A stretch of DNA of 26,070 nt from an uncultured Bacilli bacterium (GTDB taxonomy: Bacteria > Bacillota_I > Bacilli_A > RF39 > UBA660). Both the position numbers and the translations under genes were made by a program. Of the stretch, positions 23,144-26,070 are shown in pieces. Within the stretch, counting starts at the first letter, position 1. Each line of letters opens with the position of its first letter. Under the pieces are notes generated by a model. That model had not been told where the DNA came from. It saw only the letters and a program-made list of their open reading frames with translations, and ran no database searches. Location: NCBI GenBank assembly GCA_910585915.1, contig CAJUGF010000002.1, positions 18,864-44,933 of the forward strand, read 5' to 3'.

Positions 23144-24461
23144 TTTATTAGAAGCATTCAATATTGAAAGAGAAGAAACTATTACTCCTAGCGTTAATGA
23201 CTATGACATATTTCCAGATAAAAAATTATTAGATGATTTAAGAACAAAAATTGTTGAAAATTTAATTGATAAAGAAATTCCTGAAAACAAATTATTAAAT
23301 GAATTCATTAACGATGAAATCGATTCAACCATTGAAGGATATGATTTATCAAACTTAGAAAGAGCACACTTATTTAATTTAATCGATAATGAAATTAATG
23401 GGTATGGACCTTTAACAGAATTATTAAAAGACAAGAACATTACTGAAATTATGGTTAACAGCCCAAAAGAAATTTACATTGAAATCGATGGGCAAATTAG
23501 AAAAGACGAAAGTGTCTCGTTCATTAACGATGAACATATTATAAGAACAATACAACGACTAATTGGTCCACTTGGAAGGACAATAGACGCATCAAATCCT
23601 ATGATTGATTCAAGATTAGCAGATGGATCACGTATTAATGCTGTTATACCACCACTATCCACCAAAGGACCAATCATTACAATCAGAAAATTCAAAGAGG
23701 AAATGACTTCCATTGAAGATTTAATTCGGATTGGATCACTTACACCATATATGGCAACTTTCCTAGATGCTGCTGTAAGAGGAAAATGTAATATTATCAT
23801 TTGTGGAGGAACTGGTTCAGGGAAAACAACACTTTTAAATATCTTAAGTGGCTTTATTGAAGGAGAAGAGCGTATCATCACCATCGAAGATGCTGCCGAA
23901 TTAAGGCTTAGACAAAATCACGTAATTTCCTTAGAAACAAGAGTCATAAATTATGACAATGAAGGCGAAATTACCATTCGTGATTTAGTTATTAATAGTC
24001 TTCGTATGCGACCAGATCGCATTATTGTAGGAGAAGTAAGAGGAAGTGAATCTTTCGATATGCTACAAGCAATGAATACTGGACATGATGGATCAATGAC
24101 AACCCTTCATGCCAACAGTCCAAAAGATGCCTTAAATCGTTTAGAAACGATGGTATTAATGAGCGGTTTAGATATCCCAATAAGAGCAATAAGAGAATAT
24201 ATCGTTAACGCTATTGATCTCATCGTAAACATTGATAGAACAAGTGATGGTAGAAGAAAAATCACTAGCATTTGTGAACTAACAGGAATGACAGAAAACG
24301 AAATAAATATTAGTGAAATATTTGCGTTCCATCAAAAAGGATTAACAGAAAAGAAAGAAGTTGATGGCGAATACGTATTATATAACAAGAAGCGACCAAA
24401 AGTTTATAATAAAATTGCTGCAAGAGGAATTAACGATATCGACTATATGTTTAAAAAATAA
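23130..24461 (+). CDS. tadA: Tad pilus assembly/retraction ATPase TadA (CpaF)
   Basis: 443 aa. Secretion-type hexameric ATPase driving Flp pilus assembly. N-terminal helical domain (1-85), then GYGPLTELLKDKNITEIMVN and IYIEIDGQI, GRTIDASNPMIDSRLADGSR, Walker A GGTGSGKT (226-233), ITIEDAAEL (250-258), Walker B/His region RMRPDRIIVGEVRGSE and NTGHDGSMTTLHANSPKDAL. Start ATG 23130 is chosen because the AAAGAGGAGG site ends 6 nt upstream; the adjacent ATG 23127 is the alternative, and the longer in-frame TTG 23097 lies deep within tadZ. It overlaps tadZ by 14 bp. A different subfamily from the PilB ATPase at 4852. Confidence 0.94.
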   Translation: MAKNSLLEAFNIEREETITPSVNDYDIFPDKKLLDDLRTKIVENLIDKEIPENKLLNEFINDEIDSTIEGYDLSNLERAHLFNLIDNEINGYGPLTELLKDKNITEIMVNSPKEIYIEIDGQIRKDESVSFINDEHIIRTIQRLIGPLGRTIDASNPMIDSRLADGSRINAVIPPLSTKGPIITIRKFKEEMTSIEDLIRIGSLTPYMATFLDAAVRGKCNIIICGGTGSGKTTLLNILSGFIEGEERIITIEDAAELRLRQNHVISLETRVINYDNEGEITIRDLVINSLRMRPDRIIVGEVRGSESFDMLQAMNTGHDGSMTTLHANSPKDALNRLETMVLMSGLDIPIRAIREYIVNAIDLIVNIDRTSDGRRKITSICELTGMTENEINISEIFAFHQKGLTEKKEVDGEYVLYNKKRPKVYNKIAARGINDIDYMFKK

Positions 24462-24482
24462 TAAAAAGAAAGGGTGATGACT

Positions 24483-25487
24483 TTGCAAAATCAAGTATTA
24501 GGATTGTTGGGATTGCCAATAGTTTTATTAACAATTTATATTATAATAAAATTAATCAAAGAGTATCATCTCATTCGCCTTCAAAAAAGATTTGAGCCAT
24601 TCGCCCTAATCTCAATTAAAGAAAAAGAAGAATCAATTACAGATTCATTAGTTAAAAGAACCTGGAAGCTTTCTCACAAAATATCTAAAATATTAAAAAA
24701 GAGTATACTATTGTCAAAATATAGTACATACTATGAAAAATACGTTCCTTTCGAAGAGAGAGAGAAAAAGAGCGGAATGGATTATATAACCTTAAAAATA
24801 ATTTTATCTATTTTGTTAATATTGCTTGGCTTAACGAGTCAAGCAATGAAAGAAAGTACAATTCAATTCTTTCCAATCTTCCTTAGTTTAATAATTGGCT
24901 TTTTTCTTCCAGACCTTTTCTTAAAAGCAGAATACTTTACCAAAAGAAAAAAAATAGAAGAAGATTTACTAAAGGCTATCATATTAATGAATAATAGCTT
25001 TCAATCTGGAAGAACAATTATGCAAGCAGTAGAAATTGCAAAAGAGGAATTAGAGGGGCCTATTAGTGATGAATTTAAAAAAATACACATGGATATGACT
25101 TATGGATTAAGTGTAGATGTGGTTTTTAACCGTTTTTATGAACGTGTAAAATTAGAAGATGCAAAATACATCACTTCTTCCTTAACACTCTTAAACAAAA
25201 CTGGGGGAAATATTATCCAAGTATTTAAAAGCATTGAAAAGTCAATTTTTGATAAAAAGAAATTAGAACAAGAAATGAAAAGTTTAACAACCGCAAGTGT
25301 TTTTATGTATCGAACGCTTTCCATTTTACCCATTCTTTTTGCTATAATAATTCTTCTTTTAAATCCTCATTACTTTGACCCGTTTTTTAAAACCCCATTT
25401 GGATTTCTCACTTTCTTACTCACTACAATCCTTTATATATCTTATATTTTAATTATTAAAAAAGCATTGAAGGTGAAAATGGAATGA
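24483..25487 (+). CDS. tadB: Tad pilus platform protein TadB (T2SSF family)
   Basis: 334 aa. Inner-membrane protein forming the Tad assembly platform with TadC. N-terminal membrane helix (about residues 5-24), cytoplasmic basic region, two adjacent helices (about 100-118 and 122-145), a T2SSF cytoplasmic domain (about 160-275) with MNNSFQSGRTIMQAVEIAKEELEGPISDEF, and two C-terminal helices (about 280-300, 310-330). Start: the GGGTGA site spans the ATG at 24477, so TTG 24483 has the normal spacing used by other genes here; ATG 24477 remains possible. It ends in an ATGA overlap with the tadC-like gene. Confidence 0.88.
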   Translation: MQNQVLGLLGLPIVLLTIYIIIKLIKEYHLIRLQKRFEPFALISIKEKEESITDSLVKRTWKLSHKISKILKKSILLSKYSTYYEKYVPFEEREKKSGMDYITLKIILSILLILLGLTSQAMKESTIQFFPIFLSLIIGFFLPDLFLKAEYFTKRKKIEEDLLKAIILMNNSFQSGRTIMQAVEIAKEELEGPISDEFKKIHMDMTYGLSVDVVFNRFYERVKLEDAKYITSSLTLLNKTGGNIIQVFKSIEKSIFDKKKLEQEMKSLTTASVFMYRTLSILPILFAIIILLLNPHYFDPFFKTPFGFLTFLLTTILYISYILIIKKALKVKME

Positions 25488-26049
25488 AAAAAGAAAGAAG
25501 TTTAATAAGAAAAATTTATCCTGAAAGTTCCATTAAAAAAATAAATAAAAAGATGGAATTGTTAGGGATCACCCAAACAAACGACACGACAAAGTTTCTA
25601 AAACATCGTATTATCTTAAGCATTTGTGGTTTTCTCCTTTTCTTGATTCCATTAAAACATGGATACATTATTGCCCCCATTATCGCCATACTTTCTTACT
25701 TTGGTTATGAGTATCTTACATTAGATTTACCCATTAAAACAAGGAGAAAAAAATTAGAAAGGGAAGCAATTTTCTACTTTGAAATTCTTCTATTGTCGTT
25801 AGAAAGTGGAAAAAACTTATACAACGCCATAGAAATAACATCAAAAAATGTAGATAGTGAATTGGCAAGGGAATTTCAAAAAACATTAAATGAAGTAAAA
25901 ATAGGAAAAAGCTTTACAGAAAGTATTCGCGACATGAAAAAAAGAATACCTAGTGAAACAATTAATAATGCCATCTTAAATATGACAGAATCAAGTGTTT
26001 ATGGTAATAGCATTGAAGAGTCACTAAAAAACCAACTAGATTACTTAAA
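25484..26049 (+). CDS. tadC: Tad pilus platform protein TadC (T2SSF family), 3'-truncated
   Basis: About 188 genuine residues, open to the window end. N-terminal basic region, two close membrane helices (about residues 43-58 and 61-78), then a T2SSF-type cytoplasmic domain: IFYFEILLLSLESGKNLYNA, ELAREFQKTLNEVKIGKSFT, and MTESSVYGNSIEESLKNQL. This is the TadC pattern (GxxL..A and G.S...S) and the expected neighbour of tadB, sharing an ATGA overlap. The frame runs on to base 26070 only by reading sequencing adapter, which encodes the tell-tale peptide DRKSTR; those residues are not biological. The last ~100 residues, including the C-terminal helices, are missing. Confidence 0.85.
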
Positions 26050-26069
26050 AGATCGGAAGAGCACACGTC
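26050..26069 (+). other. Illumina TruSeq adapter read-through at the contig end (artefact)
   Basis: The last 20 informative bases, AGATCGGAAGAGCACACGTC, are identical to the start of the standard Illumina TruSeq read-1 adapter. Being GC-rich, they stand out from the surrounding DNA. The final base, A, departs from the adapter (T expected). This is not genomic sequence. Confidence 0.95.
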
Positions 26070-26070
26070 A

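Noticed and set aside
23474..23884. 136-codon open frame on the minus strand inside tadA
   Set aside because: Antisense of the conserved ATPase core; no protein-like motifs and no independent promoter or ribosome-binding site noticed.
1..26070. Possible Mycoplasma-type code (TGA as Trp), considered because of the AT-richness and Bacilli-like context
   Set aside because: TGA ends trmK, the SPOR-protein gene, mreC and tadB at sensible lengths, and Trp residues in conserved motifs use TGG.
1..26070. CRISPR arrays, tRNA/rRNA genes, insertion sequences, integrases
   Set aside because: Looked for repeats with regular spacing, cloverleaf-like stretches, and transposase or integrase motifs; none could be supported.

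Overview
The window is AT-rich DNA from a walled, monoderm, low-GC Bacillota, most likely an uncultured gut-type Bacilli lineage; that placement is inference. Evidence: the gene order matches Bacillus, Shine-Dalgarno sites of the GGTGA type are strong, TGA is a stop (the SPOR-protein, mreC, trmK and tadB frames end on it), and no outer-membrane secretin is present. Both window edges look like contig ends. rpoD is cut at base 1, and the last ~20 bases are Illumina adapter rather than genome.

Layout. (1) 1-1795: 3' part of the primary sigma factor gene, trmK, and a convergent small YqfQ-like gene, as in the Bacillus sigA-trmK-yqfQ neighbourhood. (2) 1903-6258: a type IV filament/competence-like core (platform protein PilC, prepilin peptidase PilD, opposing motor ATPase PilB) with a GtrA-family membrane protein and no pilin genes. 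(3) 6399-11895: a block closely following the Bacillus order comC-spoIIB-(maf)-radC-(mreB)-mreC-mreD-(minCD)-spoIVFA-spoIVFB-rplU-prp-rpmA; the genes in parentheses are missing and one unknown membrane protein is added before rplU. (4) 11947-16835: an accessory insert between rpmA and obg, where Bacillus has spo0B. It holds an orphan XRE regulator with a perfect palindromic operator, an acyl-CoA synthetase-like enzyme, and a two-gene His-Asp-His-Asp phosphorelay. (5) 16922-18508: obg and a convergent DUF192 gene. (6) 18641-21276: a large secreted surface protein of mosaic composition and a GtrB-like polyprenyl-phosphate glycosyltransferase. (7) 21367-26049: a Tad/Flp pilus operon (Flp pilin, TadE, TadG-like, TadZ, TadA, TadB, partial TadC).

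How it fits together. PilD at 3548 is the only prepilin peptidase seen and could process both an off-window pilin set for PilB/PilC and the Flp/TadE proteins. Prp trims the N-terminal extension of L27. An L21-type leader probably controls rplU-prp-rpmA. The hybrid kinase and the HPt-receiver protein form a complete phosphorelay with no DNA-binding output. Terminators are packed tightly, several of them inside coding sequence, so the genome appears compact. No tRNA, rRNA, CRISPR array or insertion sequence was recognised, and there is no gene-free stretch over 300 bases; the longest (10773-10990) holds a promoter and the L21 leader.
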